Source: Bacteroidales bacterium (GTDB lineage: Bacteria; Bacteroidota; Bacteroidia; Bacteroidales; UBA10428). Taken from it: 20,054 bases of DNA. The stretch spans positions 1 through 20,054 of the forward strand of contig JAFGOZ010000301.1 of the NCBI GenBank assembly GCA_016926235.1, read 5' to 3'. Below the pieces are notes generated by a model. It saw only the letters and a program-made list of their open reading frames with translations. It was not told where the DNA came from and ran no database searches. The position numbers and the translations under genes are program-made. The first letter of the stretch is position 1, and each line of letters begins with the position of its first letter. Shown here piece by piece: positions 8,815 to 16,534 of this stretch.

Positions 8815-11616
8815 ATGAAAACAATAAATATAATTACCATTTTTATTTTTTCTCTAATCCTTTCACATACTTCCCATGCAAGTGTTTTTCCTTCTGATTC
8901 CCTTGCTTTGGTAGCATTATATGATAGCACTGGAGGTGATAGCTGGACCAATAATACTGGATGGAAATCCGACACCATGGGAGCCTGGTATGGGATTACT
9001 TTAGCTGACGGACATGTAATATCCATCTCGCTTGTCAATAATAATCTGGTTGGGTGCATTCCTCCTGAAATAGGAAATTTGGACAGCCTGGAAGTCCTTG
9101 AAATATTCTCCAATAGTGGTCTGACTGATAGTATTCCCCATGAAATTGGCAACCTAAGCAAACTGCGCCGACTGTATGCAGGGAATTGTAATTTAATTGG
9201 TAGTATACCATGGGAGATTGGACAACTTAGCAACCTTACAGATTTATGGCTTGGGGAAAATGCATTGGAAGATGCCATACCTTCTTCTATTGGTAATTTA
9301 ACCAAGCTAGGATATTTGGGATTATATCAAAATAATTTAACAGGTAGTCTACCATCCGAATTAGGAAATCTGGTCAATGCCACTAGCTTTGAATTGGATT
9401 GGAATCATTTTACAGGAAGTATACCTTCAAGTTTAGGTAATCTGACTAATTTGCGTACTTTACGTTTGCAGTATAATAATTTATCAGGTTCTATACCCCC
9501 TCAAATTGGCAATATGTCAATGTTGCAACGCCTTTTTATTAATGGCAATCAGCTTACTGGAGGTATTCCTCCTGAATTGGGCAACATGACAGAATTATTA
9601 GTGCTTTCAATAGGATTCAATCCTTTAGGTGATTCGATACCTCCCGAATTGGGCAATATGACAAATCTTATGAGTTTAGAACTAGGTTCTGCTCAACTTG
9701 TTGGGCCTATTCCAGAAGAGTTAACCAAATTATCAAACTTACTTAACTGGAATTTGGCTTCCAATAATCTAACTGGGAGTCTTCCTGCAAACATTGGAAA
9801 AATGACCAAATTGCAAACCATAAATTTTGAAACAAATCAGCTTTCAGGTGAAATTCCTGATTCTATTGGTAATCTCTTTGATGTATATGAAATAGATATG
9901 GGTAATAATAAGTTGTCAGGAAGTATCCCCCCTGAGTTGGGTAACCTTACAAATCTCGCAAACTTGGGGTTGTATAATAATGAATTAACGGGTACTATAC
10001 CTCCAGAAATTGGGAATTGTTCAAATCTATGGAGTTTTATGGTAAATGATAACCAACTTAGTGGTACCATACCTTGGGAAATTGGCAAATTAACAAACTT
10101 GAGGGATTTTATTGTAGTAAATAATAAATTATCTGGGGCAATTCCTGATAGCATGCTCAATTGTGTTAATCTTTTTACACTTTTCTTAAGTCATAATCAA
10201 TTTGATAACCTGCCCGATTTTTCAAATTATCCTATTGGTAATTTCTATGTCGAGGATAATAAGTTTTCTTTTGGAGATTTAGAGCCAAACATACATATTT
10301 TGAATGCTTATTCCCCACAAGATTCAATTGAAGTAGCAGACACTATCTATTTTACGATTGATGATACATTAACTTTACTTACTCAAACGGACGGTCTTTA
10401 TAATAATTACCAATGGACACTGAATGGCGTGGATATTACTGATAACACATTGTACTCGGGAGCAAATGACTCTGTTTTGCTGATCATGGCGCCAAACCTG
10501 TCCGATGCAGGGGCATATTCTTGTGAGGTTACAAATGATACTGTTACAGGTTTAACATTATACCGCCATCCTATTATTTTGTACCCTGGAGTTAAAATCA
10601 CTGATCTTCCTGAAGTAACTCAGTGTGCCAATGATTCAATAAATATAGGTTATAAATCCGCAGAAGTATTACCGGGTAATATATTTTCTGTAGAATTATC
10701 AAATTCATCAGGATCCTTCACTTCTCCGGTTATCATTGGAAACAAGACCTCAACTGATTCTAAAGGAACGATAAGGGCGCATATTCCTGACAGCATATCT
10801 TCAGGGGATATTTATAGAGTAAGGGTGAATGCCTCCAACCCCGCTTTGACAGGTGTTGCAAGCATCAATTCTTTGGCTATAATGAATGGTAATTTGTCAA
10901 ATCCTGTTATTTTACCATCATCCGATTCAAGTATTTGTGAAGGAAGCAGCCTGAGTTTAATTACAGATGTCATCCCAGGTGCATATTATCTCTGGTATCT
11001 GGATGATGTTGCTATTAGCGTTGCCATTTTTAGTGAATATTCCACTGATGCTGGTGGTTCCTACTATGTAAAAATATATAATGAATGCAGCTCTGATTCA
11101 TTCCTTTCAAATGCCGTGAATGTAACAGTAGATGCATTGCCCATCATAACACTAACTATGGCTGGACTAGTATTAACTGCAACCCAGGATGCGAATTATG
11201 TTTATATATGGCACAAAGATGGTGATATTTTACCTTTAGCTGCTACACAGTACCAATATACAGCTACTGAAAATGGGGAATACTGGGTGGAAGTGACTGA
11301 TAAGAATGGTTGTTCGGAAGTATCAAATCATCAGACTGTTTCTATCACTATAGTTTCCGATGCTCCCAATAGAACAGTTGATGTAATTCCAAATCCAACA
11401 AATGGAATAATAAATATAAAAACAAATGAGATAACTGATATTAAGAGAGTTATCATTACGAATAGTGTAGGTGAAATGATAATTGACGAACAATATGATT
11501 TATCAGGCAAAACAAATATGCTTGAATATGACCTTTCACAATATAGTGCAGGTGTATACCTTGTGATAATCCAAACAACCAATGACTCAAATCAGATAAA
11601 AATAATAAAGAAATAA
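8815..11616 (+). CDS. Secreted LRR protein with Ig-like stalk and T9SS sorting domain (copy 2)
   Basis: 933-aa paralog of the preceding gene with the same plan: signal peptide (about 1-22), D-S-L-A-L-V-A-L-Y-D-S-T cap (28-39), sixteen 24-residue LRRs, Ig-like stalk (about 500-850) and a T9SS type A sorting domain (about 855-933, starting VDVIPNPTNG). The I-P/L-P dipeptides fall at 82, 107 and then every 24 residues to 443. The LRR number is two more than in copy 1, which accounts for the 43-residue length difference within 5 residues. The stalk is nearly identical to copy 1 in patches, whereas the sorting domain and many LRR faces differ. Probably co-transcribed with copy 1, and followed by a strong terminator. 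The likely role is adhesion or recognition at the outer surface; the binding partner is not inferable. Confidence 0.93.
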   Translation: MKTINIITIFIFSLILSHTSHASVFPSDSLALVALYDSTGGDSWTNNTGWKSDTMGAWYGITLADGHVISISLVNNNLVGCIPPEIGNLDSLEVLEIFSNSGLTDSIPHEIGNLSKLRRLYAGNCNLIGSIPWEIGQLSNLTDLWLGENALEDAIPSSIGNLTKLGYLGLYQNNLTGSLPSELGNLVNATSFELDWNHFTGSIPSSLGNLTNLRTLRLQYNNLSGSIPPQIGNMSMLQRLFINGNQLTGGIPPELGNMTELLVLSIGFNPLGDSIPPELGNMTNLMSLELGSAQLVGPIPEELTKLSNLLNWNLASNNLTGSLPANIGKMTKLQTINFETNQLSGEIPDSIGNLFDVYEIDMGNNKLSGSIPPELGNLTNLANLGLYNNELTGTIPPEIGNCSNLWSFMVNDNQLSGTIPWEIGKLTNLRDFIVVNNKLSGAIPDSMLNCVNLFTLFLSHNQFDNLPDFSNYPIGNFYVEDNKFSFGDLEPNIHILNAYSPQDSIEVADTIYFTIDDTLTLLTQTDGLYNNYQWTLNGVDITDNTLYSGANDSVLLIMAPNLSDAGAYSCEVTNDTVTGLTLYRHPIILYPGVKITDLPEVTQCANDSINIGYKSAEVLPGNIFSVELSNSSGSFTSPVIIGNKTSTDSKGTIRAHIPDSISSGDIYRVRVNASNPALTGVASINSLAIMNGNLSNPVILPSSDSSICEGSSLSLITDVIPGAYYLWYLDDVAISVAIFSEYSTDAGGSYYVKIYNECSSDSFLSNAVNVTVDALPIITLTMAGLVLTATQDANYVYIWHKDGDILPLAATQYQYTATENGEYWVEVTDKNGCSEVSNHQTVSITIVSDAPNRTVDVIPNPTNGIINIKTNEITDIKRVIITNSVGEMIIDEQYDLSGKTNMLEYDLSQYSAGVYLVIIQTTNDSNQIKIIKK

Positions 11617-11645
11617 TGCTTTGATTTAGGTTAATGTGTCAATCG

Positions 11646-11691
11646 AAGAGGGGATGAATATGAAAATTTATTCCCTCTTTTGTTTTTTTTT
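11646..11691 (+). terminator. Strong intrinsic terminator after the LRR pair
   Basis: Fourteen-base arms at 11646-11659 and 11666-11679 pair fully, counting two G-U pairs, with a 6-nt loop (ATGAAA). A T-rich tract interrupted by one G (11680-11691) follows. It starts 29 nt after the stop of the second LRR gene, so the LRR transcript should end here and the next gene needs its own promoter. Confidence 0.85.
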
Positions 11692-11700
11692 ACGATAACT

Positions 11701-11730
11701 AATTCAGATATTTACCGTATAATTCAGATA
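11701..11730. repeat. Direct repeat AATTCAGATA spaced 20 bp
   Basis: The 10-mer AATTCAGATA occurs at 11701-11710 and 11721-11730, exactly 20 bp apart (about two helical turns), upstream of the exported-protein gene. The second copy overlaps the palindrome at 11726-11744, so together they may form a compound operator. Confidence 0.55.
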
Positions 11731-11744
11731 AAAAGTTTTTATCT
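11726..11744. promoter_or_regulatory. Perfect 19-bp palindrome before the exported-protein gene
   Basis: AGATAAAAA-G-TTTTTATCT has 9-bp perfect arms around one base and ends 6 nt before the ATG at 11751. Its position suggests a repressor site or a translation-blocking hairpin. It is too A/T-rich and too close to the start to be a normal terminator. Confidence 0.5.
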
Positions 11745-11750
11745 AAATAT

Positions 11751-12614
11751 ATGATACATAAAAAAGTTTATCTAATTGTTTTTATTATTGTTATCATATT
11801 CCCCTCTTCATTACTCGCTCAGCGCAAAAGAGGTGCGCAATATGCTATAGTAGGAGATATTGGATTAATAGGGGGAGCAGGAATTTCAGTTTTTAATAAT
11901 GCTGCAATAAAGAGAGACCAGTTTATTTCCTATGAAAAATTAGATCCTGATTATAGTTTTGGAGCCCTGGCAAGCCTATCATTTGTGGGTGCCCAGCCTG
12001 CTTTCACTCTTTTTACTGTTAGTGGTGAAGTAATTTCAAATACCGCGATTCAATTCTTAAATGAGATTGATACGGATGGTGAGGGATCTCTGTATTATGA
12101 TAAAACAATAAATTATAATACTATTGATTTATTAGGTTTGGGAAAGATTACCTGTTTTTTTGGTGACAATGCCGATAAACCCGTTTATTTTGAAGGGGGG
12201 TTGAAGATTTCTTCACTTAAAAGAGTAAAGGAATCGAATACTATTGATGATGCTAACTTTTATTCAAATACTGATGGTTACGATCCGTCTCAAAAGTTTA
12301 AGGAAAGCTATCAAAGCCTCGTATTTGGTATTGGCCGTTATGGGGATTATGTTTCTGTTGGATTAAGATTTAGTTATGCACTGGATGATATTACCAATGG
12401 TACAGATTTTATGATAAATGATGGTTTATATAATAATACTGCAATAAATCCTAATTATTTAGCTAACTACAATGATTACTCTGAAACTAATCAATTTAGT
12501 ATTGAATTTCATTTAGCGCTTACTTTAAGTATATTTGAGCTGGGTAAAGCATCATGTGGAAGTATGTTTTTGAGACCTTTCCCTTGTTATAAGAATTGTG
12601 AGTATTATTGGTAG
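11751..12614 (+). CDS. Exported protein of unknown function, probable outer-membrane beta-barrel
   Basis: 287 aa; I do not recognise a specific family. It has a clear signal peptide (about 1-23, ending L-L-A before Q24-R-K-R). The rest is rich in Gly, aromatic residues and alternating polar/hydrophobic strands (for example 60-80, 155-165, 190-210 and 248-262), as expected for a small barrel. It ends in two Tyr and a Trp, but the last 20 residues also hold three cysteines (C269, C279, C283) in a polar Pro/Phe segment, which is unusual for a barrel end. It follows the LRR pair after a strong terminator and has its own candidate operator. It could be a periplasmic or lipid-anchored protein instead, although no lipobox cysteine follows the signal peptide. 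The gene is real; the function is open. Confidence 0.8.
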   Translation: MIHKKVYLIVFIIVIIFPSSLLAQRKRGAQYAIVGDIGLIGGAGISVFNNAAIKRDQFISYEKLDPDYSFGALASLSFVGAQPAFTLFTVSGEVISNTAIQFLNEIDTDGEGSLYYDKTINYNTIDLLGLGKITCFFGDNADKPVYFEGGLKISSLKRVKESNTIDDANFYSNTDGYDPSQKFKESYQSLVFGIGRYGDYVSVGLRFSYALDDITNGTDFMINDGLYNNTAINPNYLANYNDYSETNQFSIEFHLALTLSIFELGKASCGSMFLRPFPCYKNCEYYW

Positions 12615-12620
12615 ATAAGG

Positions 12621-12641
12621 CAAAAGGCAAAAGGCAAAAGG
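12621..12641. repeat. Three-copy 7-mer array CAAAAGG
   Basis: Three exact consecutive copies of CAAAAGG, starting 6 nt after the stop codon of the exported-protein gene. It is the reverse complement of the 7-mer family at 5874-5901. TTTTCCATTA occurs shortly after both arrays (5911-5920 and 12664-12673). Confidence 0.8.
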
Positions 12642-12721
12642 ACATTTCATTATACATTCTCCATTTTCCATTATTAATTTTTCTACTCATGCATTACCAT
12701 GTGTTATATAAATTGCCATAA

Positions 12722-12753
12722 TTGTAAAATAACCTGACACATATGTAGCTTTA
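12722..12753 (+). promoter_or_regulatory. Weak candidate promoter of the leucine operon
   Basis: TTG (12722-12724), a 21-bp spacer and TAGCTTTA (12746-12753) loosely match the Bacteroidota pattern. The ATG of leuA is 66 bp further. The rest of the 205-bp gap (12615-12819) shows the 7-mer array, AT-rich sequence and T runs at 12762-12775, but no convincing attenuator stem. Confidence 0.25.
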
Positions 12754-12819
12754 TTCATCAATTTTTGTTTTTTTTGTAGTTTCATTTTTCAAAACAAGCA
12801 TTTTTTAAATTTGATTACT

Positions 12820-14328
12820 ATGGATAATGATAAGGTGTTTATATTTGACACTACTTTGCGGGATGGGGAACAGGTACCTGGTTGCCAGCTGAATACAATT
12901 GAAAAAATTGAGGTGGCAAAAGCTCTGGAAGAACTTGGTGTAGATGTTATTGAAGCCGGTTTCCCTATTTCCAGTCCGGGAGATTTTAAATCTGTGATAG
13001 AGATTTCAAAAGCGGTTAGCTATCCCACAATTTGTGGCTTAACACGCGCAGTGAGAAAAGATATTGAAGTTGCTGCTGATGCCCTCAAATATGCCAAAAG
13101 ACCAAGAATACATACGGGTATAGGGACTTCTCCATACCATATAAAATACAAACTCAATTCTAACGAAGCGGAAATACTTGAGAGAGCTGTAGATGCAGTT
13201 AAATATGCCAGGAAATTTGTTGAAGATGTTGAATTCTATGCAGAGGATGCGGGACGTTCTGATAATGAATATCTTGCCAAAGTCATTCAGGCAGTTATTG
13301 CTGCCGGAGCTACTGTTGTAAATATTCCTGATACTACCGGTTACTGTATTCCTGAAGAATATGGCCGGAAAATCCGCTTCCTCAAAGAGAATGTTAAAAA
13401 TATTGATAAAGCAATTATATCAACTCATTGTCATAACGACCTGGGTATGGCTACTGCCAATACTATTGCAGGTGTTATGAATGGTGCCCGTCAGGTGGAA
13501 GTTACGATTAATGGTATTGGTGAGCGTGCTGGTAACACTTCTCTGGAAGAAGTGGCTATGATCATTAAATCGCGTAATGATTTGCATGTTCAAACAGGAA
13601 TTAACTCACCAAAATTACTGAAAACCAGCCGCCTTGTTTCAACTCTTATGCGTATGCCTGTGCAGCCAAATAAGGCGATTGTTGGACGTAATGCATTTGC
13701 CCATTCATCAGGTATCCATCAGGATGGAGTGCTGAAGCATCGTGAAAATTACGAGATTATCGATCCCAAGGATGTTGGTGTTGAAGAATCATCTATCGTT
13801 CTTACTGCACGTAGTGGTCGTGCTGCACTAAAGCACAGACTTGAAAAACTGGGCTTTAGCTTAACCAAGGAAAAACTGGATGAATACTATGAAAAATTCC
13901 TTAATCTGGCAGATAAAAAGAAAGATGTAAACGATGATGATTTGCTTATATTGGCTGGTGATGAAAAACGGGAAGATACTTCCATTAAGCTCGATTTTTT
14001 GCAGGTTTTATGTGGTAAGTCTTCTTTGCCGGTAGCCACAGTACGCCTGAAGATGTTTGGTAAAAAATATACTGAAACATCTTCCGGTAACGGTCCTGTG
14101 GATGCGGCTTTTACTGCTGTAAAAAAGATTGTAAAAAAGCAGGTAAAACTCGAAGAGTTCCTTGTACAGGCCATTACCCGCGGAAGCGATGATTTAGGTA
14201 AGGTGCATATCCAAATTAAGCATAAGGATGTGATGTATTATGGTTTTGGAGCTAATACTGATATTGTGACCGCTGCTGTTGAAGCATTTATCGATGCTAT
14301 TTCTAATTGTATAACTGTTAATGATTAA
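12820..14328 (+). CDS. leuA: 2-isopropylmalate synthase
   Basis: First committed step of leucine synthesis: condenses acetyl-CoA with 2-oxoisovalerate to 2-isopropylmalate in the cytoplasm. 502 aa, close to the usual bacterial length of about 500-520. Numbered from ATG 12820, the HMGL-like TIM barrel carries D10-T-T-L-R-D-G-E (R14 catalytic, D15 metal) and the metal ligands H203 and H205 in H-C-H-N-D, with G-I-G-E-R-A-G-N after them. The C-terminal leucine-feedback (LeuA_dimer) domain spans about 380-502. The [13 protein letters not shown] stretch marks true LeuA rather than homocitrate synthase. An upstream in-frame TTG (12811) would add only three residues, so ATG 12820 is preferred. It leads the leucine operon; leuC starts 4 nt after its stop, or overlaps it by 8 nt if the earlier ATG is used. 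Confidence 0.95.
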   Translation: MDNDKVFIFDTTLRDGEQVPGCQLNTIEKIEVAKALEELGVDVIEAGFPISSPGDFKSVIEISKAVSYPTICGLTRAVRKDIEVAADALKYAKRPRIHTGIGTSPYHIKYKLNSNEAEILERAVDAVKYARKFVEDVEFYAEDAGRSDNEYLAKVIQAVIAAGATVVNIPDTTGYCIPEEYGRKIRFLKENVKNIDKAIISTHCHNDLGMATANTIAGVMNGARQVEVTINGIGERAGNTSLEEVAMIIKSRNDLHVQTGINSPKLLKTSRLVSTLMRMPVQPNKAIVGRNAFAHSSGIHQDGVLKHRENYEIIDPKDVGVEESSIVLTARSGRAALKHRLEKLGFSLTKEKLDEYYEKFLNLADKKKDVNDDDLLILAGDEKREDTSIKLDFLQVLCGKSSLPVATVRLKMFGKKYTETSSGNGPVDAAFTAVKKIVKKQVKLEEFLVQAITRGSDDLGKVHIQIKHKDVMYYGFGANTDIVTAAVEAFIDAISNCITVND

Positions 14329-14332
14329 ATAT

Positions 14333-15730
14333 ATGCCAAAAACACTTTTTGATAAAATTTGGGACAAACACGTAGTGGAAAGTATAAAAGATGGTCCGCA
14401 TGTACTTTATATTGACCGGCATCTTATACACGAAGTAACCAGTCCCCAGGCTTTTGCCGGACTTGAAAAACGTGGGTTGCAGGTTTTCAGGCCACATAAA
14501 GTAGTCGCTACTCCTGACCACAATGTGCCAACTGTAAACCAGCATCAAAGCATAAAAGATGAATTATCCCGACTGCAAGTGCGTAAATTAACGGACAATT
14601 GCGAAAATCATGGCATTCAGCTTTTTGGTTTAAATCATCCTTACCACGGTATAGTCCATATTATCGGACCTGAATTGGGTATAACCCAACCGGGAATGAC
14701 TATGGTATGTGGTGACAGCCATACTGCAACTCACGGTGCATTTGGAACTATTGCCTTTGGTATAGGAACTTCTGAGGTTGAAATGGTGCTGGCATCGCAA
14801 TGTTTGCTTCAATATCGTCCTAAAAAGATGCTTATTAATGTGGATGGTGAACTGGGAAAAGGCGTTTTTGCAAAAGACATTATTCTGTATATTATATCTG
14901 AACTTACAGCTGGTGGTGGTACCGGGTATTTTGTTGAGTATGCCGGTTCTACTATTGCTGAGCTTTCTATGGAAGGCCGGATGACCATATGTAATATGAG
15001 TATTGAAATGGGCGCAAGAGGTGGTTTAATTGCTCCTGACCGTACTACATACAGCTATATTATGGGAAGGGAATTTGCCCCGCAAAACAGTGCTTTTGAA
15101 GAAGCTAAAAAATACTGGAAAACATTGTATTCTGATGATGATGCGGTATTTGATAAAACGTATGATTTCGATGCAGAAGATATTGAACCCATGATTACTT
15201 ATGGTACAAATCCGGGAATGGGAATAAAGATTACAGAAACAGTCCCTAAAATATCTGAAATTCCGGATGAAGGTCGTATATCATTCAAAAAATCATTGGA
15301 CTACATGGGATTGAAAGATGGAGAAAAACTTCTTGGAAAACCTGTAAACTGGGTATTTGTTGGAAGTTGTACAAATGGACGTATTGAAGATTTACGAGAG
15401 TTTGCACGTATTGTAAAAGGTAAAAAAAAGGCGGCAAATATTAATGCGCTTATCGTTCCCGGATCAAGACAAGTTGAACTTCAGGCTATCAATGAAGGCA
15501 TTCGTGATGTACTTGAAGAGGCAGGTTTTGAACTTCGCCAGCCTGGCTGTTCATCATGCCTTGCAATGAACGATGATAAAATTCCCAAAGGGGAATATTC
15601 GGTTTCTACATCGAACAGGAATTTTGAAGGAAGACAAGGCCCCGGTGCACGTACTTTCCTGGCAAGTCCTGCTACAGCTGCAGCTACTGCTATAAAAGGA
15701 TGTGTGGCAGATGTACGCGAATTACTTTAA
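14333..15730 (+). CDS. leuC: 3-isopropylmalate dehydratase large subunit
   Basis: Large subunit of the aconitase-type isomerase that interconverts 2- and 3-isopropylmalate, working with LeuD. 465 aa, the usual size. The three 4Fe-4S ligands are visible as C346 (G-S-C-T-N-G-R), C406 and C409 (P-G-C-S-S-C). [12 protein letters not shown] at about 125-136 and [12 protein letters not shown] near the end are also family signatures. The start is placed at ATG 14333 ([15 protein letters not shown]), the usual LeuC N-terminus; ATG 14321 is in frame, would add four residues and would overlap leuA by 8 nt. Either way it is tightly coupled to leuA. It could also process citramalate/beta-methylmalate if the second LeuA-type enzyme makes citramalate. 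Confidence 0.95.
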   Translation: MPKTLFDKIWDKHVVESIKDGPHVLYIDRHLIHEVTSPQAFAGLEKRGLQVFRPHKVVATPDHNVPTVNQHQSIKDELSRLQVRKLTDNCENHGIQLFGLNHPYHGIVHIIGPELGITQPGMTMVCGDSHTATHGAFGTIAFGIGTSEVEMVLASQCLLQYRPKKMLINVDGELGKGVFAKDIILYIISELTAGGGTGYFVEYAGSTIAELSMEGRMTICNMSIEMGARGGLIAPDRTTYSYIMGREFAPQNSAFEEAKKYWKTLYSDDDAVFDKTYDFDAEDIEPMITYGTNPGMGIKITETVPKISEIPDEGRISFKKSLDYMGLKDGEKLLGKPVNWVFVGSCTNGRIEDLREFARIVKGKKKAANINALIVPGSRQVELQAINEGIRDVLEEAGFELRQPGCSSCLAMNDDKIPKGEYSVSTSNRNFEGRQGPGARTFLASPATAAATAIKGCVADVRELL

Positions 15731-15768
15731 TTTTTTTAAAATGATGAATTGATAAATTATCCAATCAA

Positions 15769-15788
15769 TAAATCAACAAATCAAAAAA
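15769..15788. repeat. Leader repeat shared with LRR copy 2 leader (copy 2)
   Basis: Identical 20-mer to 8781-8800, here 11 bp before the chosen leuD ATG. The match extends by AA on the left. Both copies sit in short same-operon gaps directly before a start codon. Confidence 0.8.
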
Positions 15789-15799
15789 CAACAAATAAA

Positions 15800-16462
15800 A
15801 TGGCCATGGAAATACCAGGATCAAATATAAGCAAAGAACAGAGCAAGAAAGCTGTAATAGTGAATGAAGAGAAACGATTTGTTGAAGTCGTTTCAACTTC
15901 CATTCCTCTGCCAGTAGATGATATTGACACTGATCAAATCATCCCTGCCCGTTTTTTAAAAGCTACAGATAAAGCCGGATTTGGTGATAACCTGTTTCGA
16001 GACTGGAGGTTTGATGAAGATAATCAACCTAAAAAGGACTTTGTCCTTAATACTGAAAAGTTCTCAGGAAAAATACTGATAGCGGGTAAAAATTTTGGAT
16101 GCGGTTCGAGCAGGGAACATGCCGTTTGGGCGCTTACAGGCTATGGGTTTAAAGTAGTAGTGTCCAGCTTTTTTGCAGATATCTTTAAAAATAATGCATT
16201 GAACAACGGTCTGCTGCCTGTTCAGGTTTCTGTCTCATTTCATCAGAAGTTGTTTGATGTGATTCAGAAAAATCCTGAAGAAAAGATTAAAGTTGACCTG
16301 TCAAACCAGCTTATTACGATTATGTCGACTGGTGATTCAGAAAGTTTTGAGATTAGCAGCTATAAGAAGTATTGCCTCCTCAATGGCTTAGACGATATTG
16401 ACTATCTGGTAAGTATACGGGATAAAATTACAGCCTACGAAAAAGCAAACAATATCACTTAG
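15800..16462 (+). CDS. leuD: 3-isopropylmalate dehydratase small subunit
   Basis: Swivelling-domain partner of LeuC. 220 aa from ATG 15800, slightly longer than the roughly 200-aa norm because of about 27 polar N-terminal residues before the conserved core (F-V-E-V-V-S-T). Core signatures are [13 protein letters not shown] (41-53), [10 protein letters not shown] (61-70) and [12 protein letters not shown] (96-107). The frame stays open back to a TTG at 15749, but that stretch is the low-complexity leader repeat, so it is probably not translated. ATG 15806 is also possible. It follows leuC by 69 nt and precedes the second synthase by 72 nt without a visible terminator, so it is most likely in one operon. 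Confidence 0.94.
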   Translation: MAMEIPGSNISKEQSKKAVIVNEEKRFVEVVSTSIPLPVDDIDTDQIIPARFLKATDKAGFGDNLFRDWRFDEDNQPKKDFVLNTEKFSGKILIAGKNFGCGSSREHAVWALTGYGFKVVVSSFFADIFKNNALNNGLLPVQVSVSFHQKLFDVIQKNPEEKIKVDLSNQLITIMSTGDSESFEISSYKKYCLLNGLDDIDYLVSIRDKITAYEKANNIT

Positions 16463-16534
16463 TTAGTTGTTTAATTAATAGGTAATAGATCTGAATTATT
16501 GTACATTATCAGATAAAACTAAATATTATATTCA

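Noticed and set aside
8793..9305. 170-codon minus-strand frame inside the second LRR gene
   Set aside because: It is the shadow of the LRR coding strand; its repeated I-P-x-x-G-I-L-P pattern is the antisense of the 72-bp LRR unit.
12689..12721. Ten-codon ORF (MHYHVLYKLP) upstream of leuA as a possible leucine leader peptide
   Set aside because: Only two Leu codons that are not adjacent, no convincing antiterminator/terminator stems after it, and no ribosome-binding evidence; it fits chance in AT-rich DNA.
15749..15799. Upstream TTG start for leuD adding 17 residues
   Set aside because: The stretch is the dispersed low-complexity leader repeat, also found before an LRR gene; ATG 15800 is a better start.
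16488..16516. ATCTGA ... TCAGAT inverted words before the second synthase
   Set aside because: Arms are only 6 bp in AT-rich sequence, with no U tract; not distinguishable from chance.
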